DNA of 64,000 nt from Ignavibacteria bacterium (GTDB taxonomy: Bacteria; Bacteroidota; Ignavibacteria; Tepidaquicellales; OLB5), in contig JADZAP010000004.1 in NCBI GenBank assembly GCA_020852705.1, forward strand, positions 17,486 to 81,485, given 5' to 3'. Shown here piece by piece: positions 50,236-61,510 of the stretch (positions are counted from its first letter, which is position 1; each line of letters starts with the position of its first letter). The notes beneath the pieces are model-generated. The model was not told the DNA's origin. It searched no databases and saw only the letters and a program-made list of their open reading frames with translations. A program made the translations under genes and the position numbers.

Positions 50236-51300
50236 ATGAACGAAGAAGAAAAAAAAGAACATATTACAAACACACCTACTGAAAATTCTACGGTTGAAAC
50301 CGAAGAAAATAACAAAAATAATAAAATTGAGAATAAGCAGTCTGAGAAAAAACCTGCTGAAGAGAAATCTGATGAAGGAAAATCTGCTGATGAGATAAAA
50401 ACTGCCGAGGAAAACAAAGATGCAGTTATTCATGTAACGCATCCTAAAAAGAATAACTCTAAGTTAAAAGAATATTTTGATGCACTTTTATTTGCGGGAA
50501 TAGTTGCTCTTATATTAAAAATAATTTTTTTAGAAGCATACCGCATACCAACAGGTTCAATGGAAAATACTTTATTGGTTGGTGATTTTTTATTAGTAAA
50601 TAAATTTATTTATGGTGCTACCACACCCAGAAATATACCATTTACACAAATACGCATACCATTTTTCAGATTTCCGGCTTTAAAAGAACCCGAACGGGGT
50701 GATGTTGTAGTGTTTGATTTTCCGGGGAATGCAAATGAGATAGTTTCAGCTGAAATTACAAATTATATAAAACGGCTGATTGGGAAACCTGGAGATACAA
50801 TTCAGATAATAAATAAAAAAGTTTTGGTAAACGGAGTTGAGCTTCCATTGCCGCCTGAAGCAAATATTGAAAGCAGAATTTCACAGGGTACATTTACTAA
50901 TATTTTTCCAAAAGGAGCTCCATGGAATGATGATAACTATGGTCCTATAATTGTTCCAAAGAAAGATGATATTATTAAGTTATCACCTGAAAATATTGAT
51001 GATTGGAGAATATTTATTAAACGCGAGGGGCACAGTGTAAGACTTACAGCAGATAATAAGGTATTTATTGATGAGATGGAAAATTCTGCTTATAAAGTTG
51101 AAAGAAATTATTATTTTATGATGGGAGATAACAGAAATAACAGTTTGGATAGCCGATTTTGGGGTTTTATGCCCGAAGATAACATTATAGGCGAAGCAAT
51201 GATTATATACTGGTCATGGAATCCGGATATTTCATTTGGAGAGTTTGGCAGACTGTTTGATTCCATAAGGTGGAGCAGAATAGCTAAGGTAATTCATTAA
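50236..51300 (+). CDS. lepB: Signal peptidase I (with long charged N-terminal extension)
   Basis: RIPTGSMENTLLVGDFLLVNKFIYG, YIKRLIGKPGDTI, MGDNRNNSLDSRFWG. Confidence 0.95.
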   Translation: MNEEEKKEHITNTPTENSTVETEENNKNNKIENKQSEKKPAEEKSDEGKSADEIKTAEENKDAVIHVTHPKKNNSKLKEYFDALLFAGIVALILKIIFLEAYRIPTGSMENTLLVGDFLLVNKFIYGATTPRNIPFTQIRIPFFRFPALKEPERGDVVVFDFPGNANEIVSAEITNYIKRLIGKPGDTIQIINKKVLVNGVELPLPPEANIESRISQGTFTNIFPKGAPWNDDNYGPIIVPKKDDIIKLSPENIDDWRIFIKREGHSVRLTADNKVFIDEMENSAYKVERNYYFMMGDNRNNSLDSRFWGFMPEDNIIGEAMIIYWSWNPDISFGEFGRLFDSIRWSRIAKVIH

Positions 51301-51371
51301 AAATATTTGTAATTAATATTATAAATTGAAATCTAACATAAAAACGGTTAATAAACCGTAATTTAAATTTT

Positions 51372-52481
51372 ATGGCAAGTAATTTAGGTAAAAAAACTGT
51401 TAATAAGAAAAAAAGTAGTCCTGTTGAAGAAAAGCTGAAAAGTTTTGGATCACTGCTGCTTACCTTGCTGGTTGTGTTGTTTATTCAGTCATTTTTCATT
51501 CAGGGATATAGTACACCAACAGGCTCAATGCTGAATACAATTTTAATTGGTGACAAAATGTTTTTTAACCAGTTTATATACGGCGGTTCAACTCCAAGAA
51601 ATATTCCATTTACAGAAATCAGACTTCCGTACTTGCAGCTTCCTGCGATACGCGACCCGCTGAAAGGTGATATTATTAACTTTGAATTCCCAGGCAACAG
51701 AGAAGAAGTTGAAGCATCTATGAAAGTACAGTATTTAAAAAGATGCGTAGGCGAACCGGGAGATACTATTGAAATTAAAGACGCAATATTGTTTGTAAAC
51801 TCAAAACGGTTTCCAGAAGCACCAGAAATGCAGTATTCTTACAAAATATTTATAGATACAGCTAAAATAAAACGAAATGATCTTTTCAGAATGCTGCAGA
51901 ATCCAGATTATTTAGATAAATATGAGGTTACAGATACCAGACAGATACAGGGACTTTTCCCTGATTCAACCGGAGTATATTTTATAATAGCATTGCCAAA
52001 TTACAAGTTAAAAGAATTCTCATCGCAGCCGTATTTCACAAAAGTTGAAATTAACGTTGAATCAAAACATAAGCCGGATAATGGAATATTTCCTAAAGGC
52101 AAACCATGGAACAGAGATAATTACGGACCTCTTGTTATTCCAAAAAAAGGAGATGTAGTTAATCTTTCAACAAAAAACATACATGAATGGGATACATTTA
52201 TAAAACGGGAAGGACACACGCTTGATATACGTGGTGATTTGTTTTATATTGACGGCAAAGCAGCTGAAAAATACACAGTAGAAAACAATTATTATTTTAT
52301 GATGGGAGATAACAGGCATAACTCACTTGACAGCAGGTTTTGGGGATTTGTTAGCAGGCAGGCAATTGTAGGTAAAGCATGGTTTACATATTTTTCATGG
52401 AATTCTGAAATTCCATTCAGTGATTTTGTCAAATTGCTTGGTTCAATAAGGTGGGATAGGATAGGAAGACCAATAAAGTAA
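51372..52481 (+). CDS. lepB: Signal peptidase I (second copy, with internal insertion)
   Basis: STPTGSMLNTILIGDKMFFNQFIYG, YLKRCVGEPGDTI, MGDNRHNSLDSRFWG. Confidence 0.95.
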   Translation: MASNLGKKTVNKKKSSPVEEKLKSFGSLLLTLLVVLFIQSFFIQGYSTPTGSMLNTILIGDKMFFNQFIYGGSTPRNIPFTEIRLPYLQLPAIRDPLKGDIINFEFPGNREEVEASMKVQYLKRCVGEPGDTIEIKDAILFVNSKRFPEAPEMQYSYKIFIDTAKIKRNDLFRMLQNPDYLDKYEVTDTRQIQGLFPDSTGVYFIIALPNYKLKEFSSQPYFTKVEINVESKHKPDNGIFPKGKPWNRDNYGPLVIPKKGDVVNLSTKNIHEWDTFIKREGHTLDIRGDLFYIDGKAAEKYTVENNYYFMMGDNRHNSLDSRFWGFVSRQAIVGKAWFTYFSWNSEIPFSDFVKLLGSIRWDRIGRPIK

Positions 52482-52530
52482 ATATTTACAACACTCCCTT
52501 CCCTCTTCAGATAAAACATCGTAACAAAAT

Positions 52531-53652
52531 ATGGCCGGAATTTATTTACATATCCCCTTTTGCGACACAAAATGCATCTATTGTGATTTTTATTCCATTA
52601 CAAATCATTCACACAAAAATGAATTCCTTTCAGCTCTAAAAGATGAAATTTTATCTAAATCTGAAATGCTGAAGGATAGAAAATTTAATTCCATTTTCTT
52701 AGGCGGCGGGACACCTTCACTTTTAAGTTATGCTGAACTGAATGATCTATTTGCGCATCTTTTTAAATTCTATAATATTTCTAATGATTCTGAAATTACC
52801 ATTGAGGCGAATCCGGGTACATTAAATAATACAAAGCTTAAGGAAATCATAAATCTGCCTGTAAACAGAATAAGTTTTGGAGTGCAGTCATTTATTGATG
52901 AAGAGCTTAAATTTCTCACCCGCATTCATACAGCAAATGAAGCAAGGGAATCTATTAAAAATGCTATGAATGCAGGATTTGAAAATGTTAATCTTGATTT
53001 AATATTTGCATTGCCCGGGCAATCAATTGATAACTGGAAATATAATCTTGATGAGGCATTAAAGCTTGGTACAAAACATATTTCTGCATATTCATTGATA
53101 TTTGAAAAAGGAACTGCACTTTACACAATGAGAAAAAAAGGTGAAGTTAATAATGCAGATATAGAACTTGAACAGCAAATGTATGAATATACAATGGAAT
53201 TTTTAGAATTTAACGGTTATATGCAATATGAAATATCTAATTATGCCAAACCGGGGTATGAGTGCAAACATAACTTAAAATACTGGGCTATGGAGGAGTA
53301 TATTGCATTTGGTCCTTCTGCATCATCTTTTATCGGAAATAAAAGATGGACAAATGTGAAAAATCTCACAAAATATATTCAAAATATTAAAACCGGTAAA
53401 CCTGTTTATGATTTTATAGAAACAATTGATAAAGATACAGCAGTTACTGAGCACATTATGCTGGGATTAAGAAGCAAAGGAATTTATTTTGATGATTTTA
53501 AGCAAAGGCATAATATAGATTTCGATAAAAAATATTCTAAATCCATACAAACTCTGATAGAAAACAGTTGGGCTGAATCTGATAATGAAAAGCTTAAGCT
53601 CACGCGTAAAGGATATGCAGTTTGTGATGAGATTGTTGCTTCATTATTTTGA
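52531..53652 (+). CDS. hemW: Radical SAM protein HemW
   Basis: IYLHIPFCDTKCIYCDFYS, FLGGGTPSLL, EANPGTL, RISFGVQSF. Confidence 0.92.
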   Translation: MAGIYLHIPFCDTKCIYCDFYSITNHSHKNEFLSALKDEILSKSEMLKDRKFNSIFLGGGTPSLLSYAELNDLFAHLFKFYNISNDSEITIEANPGTLNNTKLKEIINLPVNRISFGVQSFIDEELKFLTRIHTANEARESIKNAMNAGFENVNLDLIFALPGQSIDNWKYNLDEALKLGTKHISAYSLIFEKGTALYTMRKKGEVNNADIELEQQMYEYTMEFLEFNGYMQYEISNYAKPGYECKHNLKYWAMEEYIAFGPSASSFIGNKRWTNVKNLTKYIQNIKTGKPVYDFIETIDKDTAVTEHIMLGLRSKGIYFDDFKQRHNIDFDKKYSKSIQTLIENSWAESDNEKLKLTRKGYAVCDEIVASLF

Positions 53653-53674
53653 TTATTAATAATAGAATAAAAAA

Positions 53675-53702
53675 GCGGTGCAAGAAAAATATCCGGCACC
53701 GC
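53675..53702 (-). terminator. Bidirectional terminator between hemW and clpC
   Basis: GCGGTGC...GCACCGC stem flanked by A-rich/T-rich tracts; minus strand continues CTTTTTT. Confidence 0.7.
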
Positions 53703-53728
53703 AAAAATAAATTATAAATACGTAATAC

Positions 53729-56227
53729 TTAATTTTCCGGAATAGATTCCGGTTCAATTTTTTCGGGGAGTTTACTTTGAGAAATATCAACAAAAATAAG
53801 TTCCTCAGCTCCATCTTTATATGATACCATAACATGTGAGCCATCTTTAAAAGTACCTTTCAAAACTTCTTCGCTAACCGGGTCTTCAACATATTTCTGA
53901 ACAGCCCTTCTCAGCGGTCTTGCACCGTATTTTGGATCATACCCTTTTTCAGAAAGGAAACCTTTAGCTGCATCATCAAATTCAAAAGTAATGCCAAGTG
54001 ATTGGATTCTTTTTAAAAGCTGTCTGGTAGATATATCAATAATTTTGAATATATCTTCCTTAGCAAGCTGTTTAAATGTGATAAGATCGTCTATTCTGTT
54101 AATAAACTCCGGACTGAATACACGTCTTACGGATTCTTCTATCTGTGATTTCATCTTATCATGCTTATCGGTTAAGCTTGGGTCACCAAAACCCATTGCA
54201 CCAATTGATTTAATATCGCGGGTTCCTATATTTGAGGTCATTATAAGAATAGTATTTTTAAAATCAACTTTTCTGCCCAAACTATCTGTAATTACACCTT
54301 CATCAAGCACCTGAAGAAGTATATTGAAAATATCGGGGTGTGCTTTTTCAATTTCATCAAGCAGTACAACAGAATACGGTTTACGTCTAACTTTTTCTGT
54401 AAGCTGACCTCCCTCTTCATAGCCAACATATCCGGGAGGAGCACCTACAAGCCGGGAAACATTGAACTTTTCCATATACTCGCTCATATCAATTCTAATC
54501 AGGTTTTCTTCACTGTCAAAAAGGAATCTAGCAAGAACTTTTGCCATTTCAGTTTTACCAACACCGGTTGGTCCGGTAAAAATAAATGAACCTATTGGTC
54601 TGTTGGGATCTTTTAATCCTGCACGTGTTCTGCGAATAGCTTTTGAAAGTTTTACAATAGCTTCATCCTGTCCAATAATAAATTTTTTCAGTTCATCTTC
54701 CATTTTAACTAATTTATCGCTTTCACTTTGAGCAACACGATTAACGGGAATACCTGTCATCATAGAAACTACATCAGCAACATTTTCTTCAGTAACATTA
54801 TGCACAATGCTTTGTGATTTAACTTCCCAATCAAGTTTTGCCTGTTCAAGATCGTTAATAAGATGTTTTTCTTCATCACGAAGTTTTGCAGCCTCTTCAA
54901 AATTTTGATTTTTTACAACCTGGTTTTTTTTGGATTTTATATTAGCAATATCATTTTCAAGAGCAACAATATTTTCAGGAACAACAATATTAGCAAGATG
55001 CACTCTGGAACCGGCTTCATCCATCACGTCAATAGCTTTATCGGGCAGGTAGCGGTCTGTTATATATCTGGAGCTAAGCTTAACAGCTGCTTCAATAGCT
55101 TTATCGGTATATTTAACATTATGATGTTCTTCGTATTTATGCTTTATATTATTAAGGATCTGCATAGTTTCATCTTCAGTAGCTGGGTCAACAATTATTT
55201 TTTGAAATCTGCGGTCTAAAGCACCGTCTTTTTCAATAAACTGTCTGTATTCATCAAGTGTAGTGGCACCAATGCACTGCAGGTCGCCCCTTGCCAAGGC
55301 AGGTTTAAAGATATTTGAAGCATCAAGCGAACCGGAGGCTCCGCCTGCACCAACAATAGTATGCAGTTCATCTATAAACAGAATAACATCTTTAGCTTTT
55401 TCAAGTTCATTCATAACAGCTTTCATCCGCTCTTCAAACTGTCCGCGGTATTTTGTACCGGCAACAAGACTTGCTAAATCAAGAGTAACAACACGTTTAT
55501 CATGCAGCACTCTGGATACTTTTTTCTCAACAATTCTAATTGCCAATCCTTCTGCAATAGCAGTTTTTCCAACACCCGGCTCACCAATTAGAACTGGGTT
55601 ATTCTTTTTTCTGCGGCTTAGTACCTGAGCAACGCGCTCAATTTCTTTTTCTCTGCCAACAATAGGATCAAGCTTATCATCCATTGCAAGTTTTGTCAAA
55701 TCACGACCAAAATTATCAAGTACAGGGGTTTTGGTTCTTTCGGGTTTCTTTTCTGAATGAGATGATTTTTGATGCTGCTGCGGATTTGACTTTCCGCTAA
55801 GGATTGCGGTCAATTCTTCTTTGGCAACTTCATAAGTTATTCCGAACTGCTGCAATATCTGTGAAGCAAGATTATCATCTTCCCTTAAAATAGAAAGCAG
55901 AAGATGCTCTGTACCAATTACATCACTTTTAAATATTTTGGCTTCAAGATAAGTTATTTTAAGTACTTTTTCTGCCTGTTTAGTAAGCGGGATATTTCCT
56001 ACGGTAAGAGTTGCACCTGATTGTCTTACCGTTTCTTCAATAGTTTTCTTTATCTTTGAGATATCTTTTCCAAGATTCCTGAAAATTTTTATAGCTATTC
56101 CCTCACCTTCCCGAATAATCCCTAAAAGGAGATGTTCGGTCCCAATATAATCATGTCCAAGGCGAATAGCTTCTTCTCTGCTTAATCTGATTACATCCTG
56201 AACTCTGTTTGAAAAATTACTATCCAT
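53729..56227 (-). CDS. clpC: ATP-dependent Clp protease ATP-binding subunit ClpC
   Basis: Clp-N repeats, two AAA+ domains ([30 protein letters not shown]), UVR segment, 832 aa. Confidence 0.97.
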   Translation of the reverse strand: MDSNFSNRVQDVIRLSREEAIRLGHDYIGTEHLLLGIIREGEGIAIKIFRNLGKDISKIKKTIEETVRQSGATLTVGNIPLTKQAEKVLKITYLEAKIFKSDVIGTEHLLLSILREDDNLASQILQQFGITYEVAKEELTAILSGKSNPQQHQKSSHSEKKPERTKTPVLDNFGRDLTKLAMDDKLDPIVGREKEIERVAQVLSRRKKNNPVLIGEPGVGKTAIAEGLAIRIVEKKVSRVLHDKRVVTLDLASLVAGTKYRGQFEERMKAVMNELEKAKDVILFIDELHTIVGAGGASGSLDASNIFKPALARGDLQCIGATTLDEYRQFIEKDGALDRRFQKIIVDPATEDETMQILNNIKHKYEEHHNVKYTDKAIEAAVKLSSRYITDRYLPDKAIDVMDEAGSRVHLANIVVPENIVALENDIANIKSKKNQVVKNQNFEEAAKLRDEEKHLINDLEQAKLDWEVKSQSIVHNVTEENVADVVSMMTGIPVNRVAQSESDKLVKMEDELKKFIIGQDEAIVKLSKAIRRTRAGLKDPNRPIGSFIFTGPTGVGKTEMAKVLARFLFDSEENLIRIDMSEYMEKFNVSRLVGAPPGYVGYEEGGQLTEKVRRKPYSVVLLDEIEKAHPDIFNILLQVLDEGVITDSLGRKVDFKNTILIMTSNIGTRDIKSIGAMGFGDPSLTDKHDKMKSQIEESVRRVFSPEFINRIDDLITFKQLAKEDIFKIIDISTRQLLKRIQSLGITFEFDDAAKGFLSEKGYDPKYGARPLRRAVQKYVEDPVSEEVLKGTFKDGSHVMVSYKDGAEELIFVDISQSKLPEKIEPESIPEN

Positions 56228-56393
56228 ATATATTATTCCTCTATAGTTACAATTTTCAACAATTCATATAAAATTTAAGTTTCATTGACTAAAAATACGT
56301 TTTAAATCATATATTTGCAAGGTTTCACTAATTACATATTACTACTAAAAATCAGTTAGATAGCAAATAAAATTCATAAATCATTGTAAAATA

Positions 56394-58277
56394 CTAATTC
56401 TTTCTTAAATAATTTGCAGATTTAAAATTTATTCTGAATTCTGTTCCATTTCGTTTAATCAACTCAACATTACCTCCTAGCTGTTCACTCAGCAGTTTAA
56501 CAAGTTTTAACCCTAATGAATTAGTTTTTTCAATATCTAAATCTTGAGGCAAACCTATTCCGTCATCTTTAATAACAAGTATATATTCATTTTGATTATT
56601 TTTCATAAGGTTAATAGCAATACTCCCCTTTCTTAAATCTGGGAAAGCATATTTAAGACAGTTACTTACAATTTCGTTAATAATTAAACTGCATGGAATA
56701 GCTGTATCAATATCAAGATAAATACTTCTGAATTCAATAACAGGAGTTACTCTTTCGTTGCTGATACCATAAGATAAATACAGACTTTCAACCAGATTTT
56801 TAATATATTCGTAAAACTCAATTACACTTATATCAATGGATCTGTAAAGCTTTTCGTGTATTAAAGCCATCGTTTTAATTCTGTTTTGGCTTTCGGCAAA
56901 AAGATTATGTATTTCTTTATCTTTTACATGTGAAGATTGTAATTTCATAAGGCTTGAAATTATCTGAAGATTATTTTTCACTCTGTGATGAATTTCTTTA
57001 AGGAGCATATCTTTTTGCTTAAGAGAATTTTCAACAGAATTTTCATATTTTTTTCTATCAGTAACATCACTATATATACCAATAGAACCAATAATTTTGC
57101 CATCAGAATCTTTTAATGGAGCGCTAGAGATTTCAACCCAGAATTTTTCACCGGTTTTTTTCTTCATTTTAACTTCAAACTTATCAGTAAATCCGTGTCT
57201 GCGAAGCTTGATTCTATCTTTAATGTGTTCTGTAAATTCTCCATCAGTTAAGATATCGTGCGCTATTTTTCCTATCAGTTCATCTTTTTCATACCCAAAC
57301 ATACCAAACACATTATCATTAGCAAAAATAATTCTATCATTATTATCAACATACAGAATTACTTCACTCATATTTTCAATCAGCGTTCTGTACTTTAGCT
57401 CACTTTCAGTTAAAGCCTGCTGCGTTTTTTTTAATTCTGTTATATCATAAGCAATTCCAAGCACAGCTGGTTCACCTCTATAGTTAATAGATGTTCCGCA
57501 ATAATCCAGCCACTTTTCATTTCCGTTTTTATCAATTATTTTAAGGTCATATCTTGCAGGAACTTCTTTACCTGATAATCTTGCTTCACCTCGCTGTTTT
57601 ACTATTTCCTTTTGATCGGGATGCACTAATTCCCAAAAATTCTTGCCAATCATTTCTTTAACATTGTATCCCGTAATTTTTACTGAATACTGATTACCAT
57701 AAACAAGTTTATTATTGGCATAAATAAAAATTGCAGCGGGAACTGATTCAGTAAGCTCTCTGTATTTTTCTTCACTTTCTCTTAAGAGTTTTTCTGAATT
57801 GATCCTTTCGGTAATATCAACATATATCTGATCAATAGCATAAGCGCTGCCGTTTTCATCAAACTCAGCATAAAAATATACATCAAGCCAAAGTGTTTTG
57901 CCTGATTTATTAATTATCCGGTAAAGGTAACGGAAAGTTTCATTGAAATTGCTTTCGCTCCATGCTTTATGTGCTGCAAGAAAACCATCCAAATCATCTT
58001 TGTGAATACTTCCAAGTATTTCTTCATCATTTAATGAATTGAATTCTTCTCTAATATATCCTGATTGTCTGGTGAACTCTTTATTGGCAAGGGAATATCC
58101 TTTTGTATCTTTTAATATTCGGGTAAATGCAACAGGCGCATTTTCAACTACTTTTGGATAAGAGAAAAGTGAAAAGTCGTATGACTCAAGCTGTTTTTCA
58201 AGTTCTAAAATACGATTTTTTAGTGCGGAAATTTCCGCATCAGAATTTATAGTATTTTTAAAAGGTTCATTTTCCAT
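56394..58277 (-). CDS. Multi-PAS sensor histidine kinase, HisKA_2/HATPase type
   Basis: Three PAS/PAC units, EIHHRVKNNLQIISSLMKLQ, NEIVSNCLKYAFPD, DDGIGLP. Confidence 0.9.
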   Translation of the reverse strand: MENEPFKNTINSDAEISALKNRILELEKQLESYDFSLFSYPKVVENAPVAFTRILKDTKGYSLANKEFTRQSGYIREEFNSLNDEEILGSIHKDDLDGFLAAHKAWSESNFNETFRYLYRIINKSGKTLWLDVYFYAEFDENGSAYAIDQIYVDITERINSEKLLRESEEKYRELTESVPAAIFIYANNKLVYGNQYSVKITGYNVKEMIGKNFWELVHPDQKEIVKQRGEARLSGKEVPARYDLKIIDKNGNEKWLDYCGTSINYRGEPAVLGIAYDITELKKTQQALTESELKYRTLIENMSEVILYVDNNDRIIFANDNVFGMFGYEKDELIGKIAHDILTDGEFTEHIKDRIKLRRHGFTDKFEVKMKKKTGEKFWVEISSAPLKDSDGKIIGSIGIYSDVTDRKKYENSVENSLKQKDMLLKEIHHRVKNNLQIISSLMKLQSSHVKDKEIHNLFAESQNRIKTMALIHEKLYRSIDISVIEFYEYIKNLVESLYLSYGISNERVTPVIEFRSIYLDIDTAIPCSLIINEIVSNCLKYAFPDLRKGSIAINLMKNNQNEYILVIKDDGIGLPQDLDIEKTNSLGLKLVKLLSEQLGGNVELIKRNGTEFRINFKSANYLRKN

Positions 58278-58392
58278 TCTTTCTCCTATATTAATATTAT
58301 TTTTATCAAATTTCTATAGCTATATAAGAGATTGATAATTTTAAAAAAAAATCGTTAATTTTAAGCAAAATTTATTAAAAAGGAGGAATATT

Positions 58393-58806
58393 ATGGGTGT
58401 AGTAAAAGAATTTAAACAATTTATCACACGAGGCAGCGTTGTTGATTTGGCAGTTGGTGTAATTATTGGTGCTGCAATAGGTAAAATTGTTTCATCAGTT
58501 GTAAGTGATATTATTATGCCGCCTGTTGGACTGATGCTTGGAGGTATGAATTTTACTTCATTAAAAATAATATTAAAGCAAGCATCAACTGACCCTACCG
58601 GAAAAATTACAGAAGCAGTTTCAATAAATTACGGAAACTTTCTGCAAACAGGAATTGATTTTTTAATTATTGCAGCAGCAATATTTATTTTTATTAAAGT
58701 AATTAATTCTATGAAACGTAATGAGGAAGCTCCCCCGCCAGCCCCGCCTACTAATGAAGAAGTTCTGCTAAAAGAAATCAGAGATTTATTGGCTAAGAAA
58801 AGTTAA
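58393..58806 (+). CDS. mscL: Large-conductance mechanosensitive channel MscL
   Basis: KEFKQFITRGSVVDLAVGVIIGAAIGKIVSSVVSDIIMPPVGLMLGG; strong SD AAGGAGGAA. Confidence 0.96.
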   Translation: MGVVKEFKQFITRGSVVDLAVGVIIGAAIGKIVSSVVSDIIMPPVGLMLGGMNFTSLKIILKQASTDPTGKITEAVSINYGNFLQTGIDFLIIAAAIFIFIKVINSMKRNEEAPPPAPPTNEEVLLKEIRDLLAKKS

Positions 58807-58906
58807 TGTAAAATGTATAGTGTAAAATGTGGTATGTAAATTATCAAATGTAAAATTTGACATTTGAATTGCTTATAAATACATTTTGCAATACTGCATA
58901 ATAAAA

Positions 58907-58952
58907 GGACTTCGGTTTACAGCTGTTATATAACAGTGCTATTTCGAAGTCC
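58907..58952. terminator. Bidirectional terminator between convergent mscL and pckG
   Basis: GGACTTCG...CGAAGTCC outer stem. Confidence 0.65.
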
Positions 58953-58992
58953 TGATTGCTATTAAACTAAATTAAATTAAATTAAATAAAGC

Positions 58993-60771
58993 TTAAGAAT
59001 TCTTATATCTTTCTTCGGCTTTATCAACTTCAGCGGCAAGTTCTTTAGGAAGTTTTTCGCCAAACATTTTATAATATTCACGCATTTCATTAAGTTCTGT
59101 AATACCCTGCTCCTTGTCAACTTCAAAAAGTTTTTTGAAGTTATCTTGAGATAATTTCAAATCAGATCTATCAAATTCATCTGCAATTGGAATTCTGCCA
59201 ATAGGAGTATCAACCGCACCAGCAGTACCATTTACTCTATCAATAACCCACTTTATTGCCCGGATATTATCTCCAAAACCGGGCCACATAAACTTGCCGT
59301 TTTCATCTTTACGGAACCAGTTCACGTAAAATATTTTTGGCAGTTTTGAAACGTCATGAGTTTTACCGATATTAATCCAGTGGTTAAAATAATCAGCCAT
59401 ATTGTAACCACAGAAAGGAAGCATAGCAAACGGGTCATGTCGAAGTTTGCCAACTGTTCCTGCTGCAGCTGCAGTCATTTCAGATGAACACGATGAGCCC
59501 ATAAAAACACCATGATTCCAATCATACGCTTCTGTAATGAGCGGAACAAATGATGCTCTTCTGCCTCCGAAAAGAAATGCTGAAATTGGAACACCTTTGG
59601 GATCTTCCCATGCAGGATCAATAACCGGACACTGTGAAGCTGGTGCTGTGAAACGCGAGTTTGGGTGAGCAGAGGGCTGAGTACTTTTGGGAGTCCAGTC
59701 ATTTTTGTGCCAATCTATTAAATGAGAAGGTTTCTCTTCTGTCATACCTTCCCACCATACATCACCATCATCAGTGTAGGCAACATTTGTAAATATTGAA
59801 TTTTTTGTCATTGAAAGCATTGCATTGGCATTAGTCTTCATTGAAGTACCGGGTGCAACGCCAAAGAATCCGTTTTCCGGATTTATTGCATACATCCTTC
59901 CATCCTCGCCAAACTTCATCCAGGCAATATCATCGCCAACAGTTTCAACCTTCCATCCCGGAAGTGAGGGAGTGAGCATTGCAAGATTAGTCTTTCCGCA
60001 GGCACTTGGAAAAGCTGCAGCGATATATTTCTTTTCTCCGCCCGGAGGAGTTACCCCTAAAATCAGCATGTGCTCGGCAAGCCAGCCCTGCTCACGTGCT
60101 AGAACTGATGCAATTCTTAATGCAAAACATTTTTTACCTAATAAAGCATTTCCGCCATAACCGCTGCCATAAGACCAAATTTCTTTATCATCGGGAAAAT
60201 GCACTATATATTTTGTATCATTACATGGCCAGTCAATATCTTTCTTGCCATTATCAAGCGGGTAGCCTACGGTATGTGCAGCTTTTACAAAATCACCATC
60301 TCCAAGTATATCCAGAACTTTTTGCCCCATACGTGTCATAATTCTCATATTGGTAACAACATAAGGTGAATCAGAAAGTTCAACGCCAATATGTGAAATC
60401 TTTGAACCAAGCGGACCCATACTGAAAGGAATAACATACATTGTTCTTCCTTTCATGCATCCATTAAACAGACCGTTAAGAATGGATTTCATTTCATTTG
60501 GATCCATCCAGTTATTTGTAGGACCTGCATCTTCTTTATTGCCTGAACATATAAAGGTTCTTTTTTCAACTCTAGCAACATCACTTGGGTCAGAAACCAC
60601 CCAATAGCTGTTCTCTCTTTTTTTAAGAGGTTTAAATTGACCGTTTTTTACACAAAGGTCTAAGATGTTTCTGTTTTCTTCTTCTGAGCCATCGCACCAG
60701 TGAATTGAATCGGGCTGGCAAAGCTCTGCCATTTGCTTGACCCAATCTTTAAGCTTTTGATTATTTGTCAT
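58993..60771 (-). CDS. pckG: Phosphoenolpyruvate carboxykinase (GTP)
   Basis: [48 protein letters not shown]; 592 aa. Confidence 0.97.
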   Translation of the reverse strand: MTNNQKLKDWVKQMAELCQPDSIHWCDGSEEENRNILDLCVKNGQFKPLKKRENSYWVVSDPSDVARVEKRTFICSGNKEDAGPTNNWMDPNEMKSILNGLFNGCMKGRTMYVIPFSMGPLGSKISHIGVELSDSPYVVTNMRIMTRMGQKVLDILGDGDFVKAAHTVGYPLDNGKKDIDWPCNDTKYIVHFPDDKEIWSYGSGYGGNALLGKKCFALRIASVLAREQGWLAEHMLILGVTPPGGEKKYIAAAFPSACGKTNLAMLTPSLPGWKVETVGDDIAWMKFGEDGRMYAINPENGFFGVAPGTSMKTNANAMLSMTKNSIFTNVAYTDDGDVWWEGMTEEKPSHLIDWHKNDWTPKSTQPSAHPNSRFTAPASQCPVIDPAWEDPKGVPISAFLFGGRRASFVPLITEAYDWNHGVFMGSSCSSEMTAAAAGTVGKLRHDPFAMLPFCGYNMADYFNHWINIGKTHDVSKLPKIFYVNWFRKDENGKFMWPGFGDNIRAIKWVIDRVNGTAGAVDTPIGRIPIADEFDRSDLKLSQDNFKKLFEVDKEQGITELNEMREYYKMFGEKLPKELAAEVDKAEERYKNS

Positions 60772-60970
60772 TTTTCCTCAACATTAAATTAGAATATTAA
60801 CTGTTACCTAAAATTAAAAAAATAAGTTAAAGCTTCATAATTATGCAAGCATTAAAACTTTTACTAATTTTTGGTAAGCCAAAAGGTAAAAATACGTTTT
60901 TTTGATGTTTTTTTCAATTTAGAAATTGAGTATAAAGATTAGGGGTTTTTCTGAGATTTTTATAAAGTCT

Positions 60971-61237
60971 TTACACCAGCGAATCATACTGCACAATTTC
61001 CCATTTAAGGCTTTTGTGGTAGAATGAAATTTCGCATATCAGCCCGTCATCCTCACATATAACGGTAAAATGCGTTTTAAAGCCCTCCTCATTATCCGGC
61101 AGACGCCATACATTGGCAATGCGGTGTACCTTGTACACACGCTTATCCCACTTGAACTTAAGGATATCAACCTTTGAGTTGTGGAAATACGAAATTACCT
61201 CTATGGGTTTATAAACCTGGTTTTGAATGTAGGTCAT
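60971..61237 (-). CDS. Small DUF6504-like protein, divergent from lexA
   Basis: ATG at 61237; MTYIQNQVYKPIEVISYFHNSKVDILKFKWDKRVYKVHRIANVWRLPDNEEGFKTHFTVICEDDGLICEISFYHKSLKWEIVQYDSLV. Family assignment from memory of pattern only. Confidence 0.6.
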   Translation of the reverse strand: MTYIQNQVYKPIEVISYFHNSKVDILKFKWDKRVYKVHRIANVWRLPDNEEGFKTHFTVICEDDGLICEISFYHKSLKWEIVQYDSLV

Positions 61238-61463
61238 AACACAAATAACAAATAGTAAATTACAAATAACAAACAAATTCCACCTCTTGCCTGATTGCTT
61301 CGCAGTAGAATAGGAATATTAAAGCAATCGTTTTCACTGTCAAAGACGGTTCGTTGACTTCAAAGGGGGAATTAAAAACAGATTGCTATTACTTCTCCCA
61401 AAATTACCCTGTAAATCCACTTCAAAAAATTCCATTATTTCCTGCTTGACTTCGTTGAATAAT

Positions 61464-61498
61464 TACTGTATATTTATACATTGTAATTTTATACAGTA
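61464..61498 (+). promoter_or_regulatory. Candidate LexA operator pair upstream of lexA
   Basis: TACTGTATATTTATACATTGTAATTTTATACAGTA: two TGTA-N6-TACA units 15 bp apart inside TACTGTAT/ATACAGTA inverted arms. Confidence 0.65.
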
Positions 61499-61510
61499 CT
61501 ATAATCATAT

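Noticed and set aside
54338-55628. Several plus-strand ORFs of 83-121 aa within clpC
   Set aside because: Antisense to the conserved ClpC frame.
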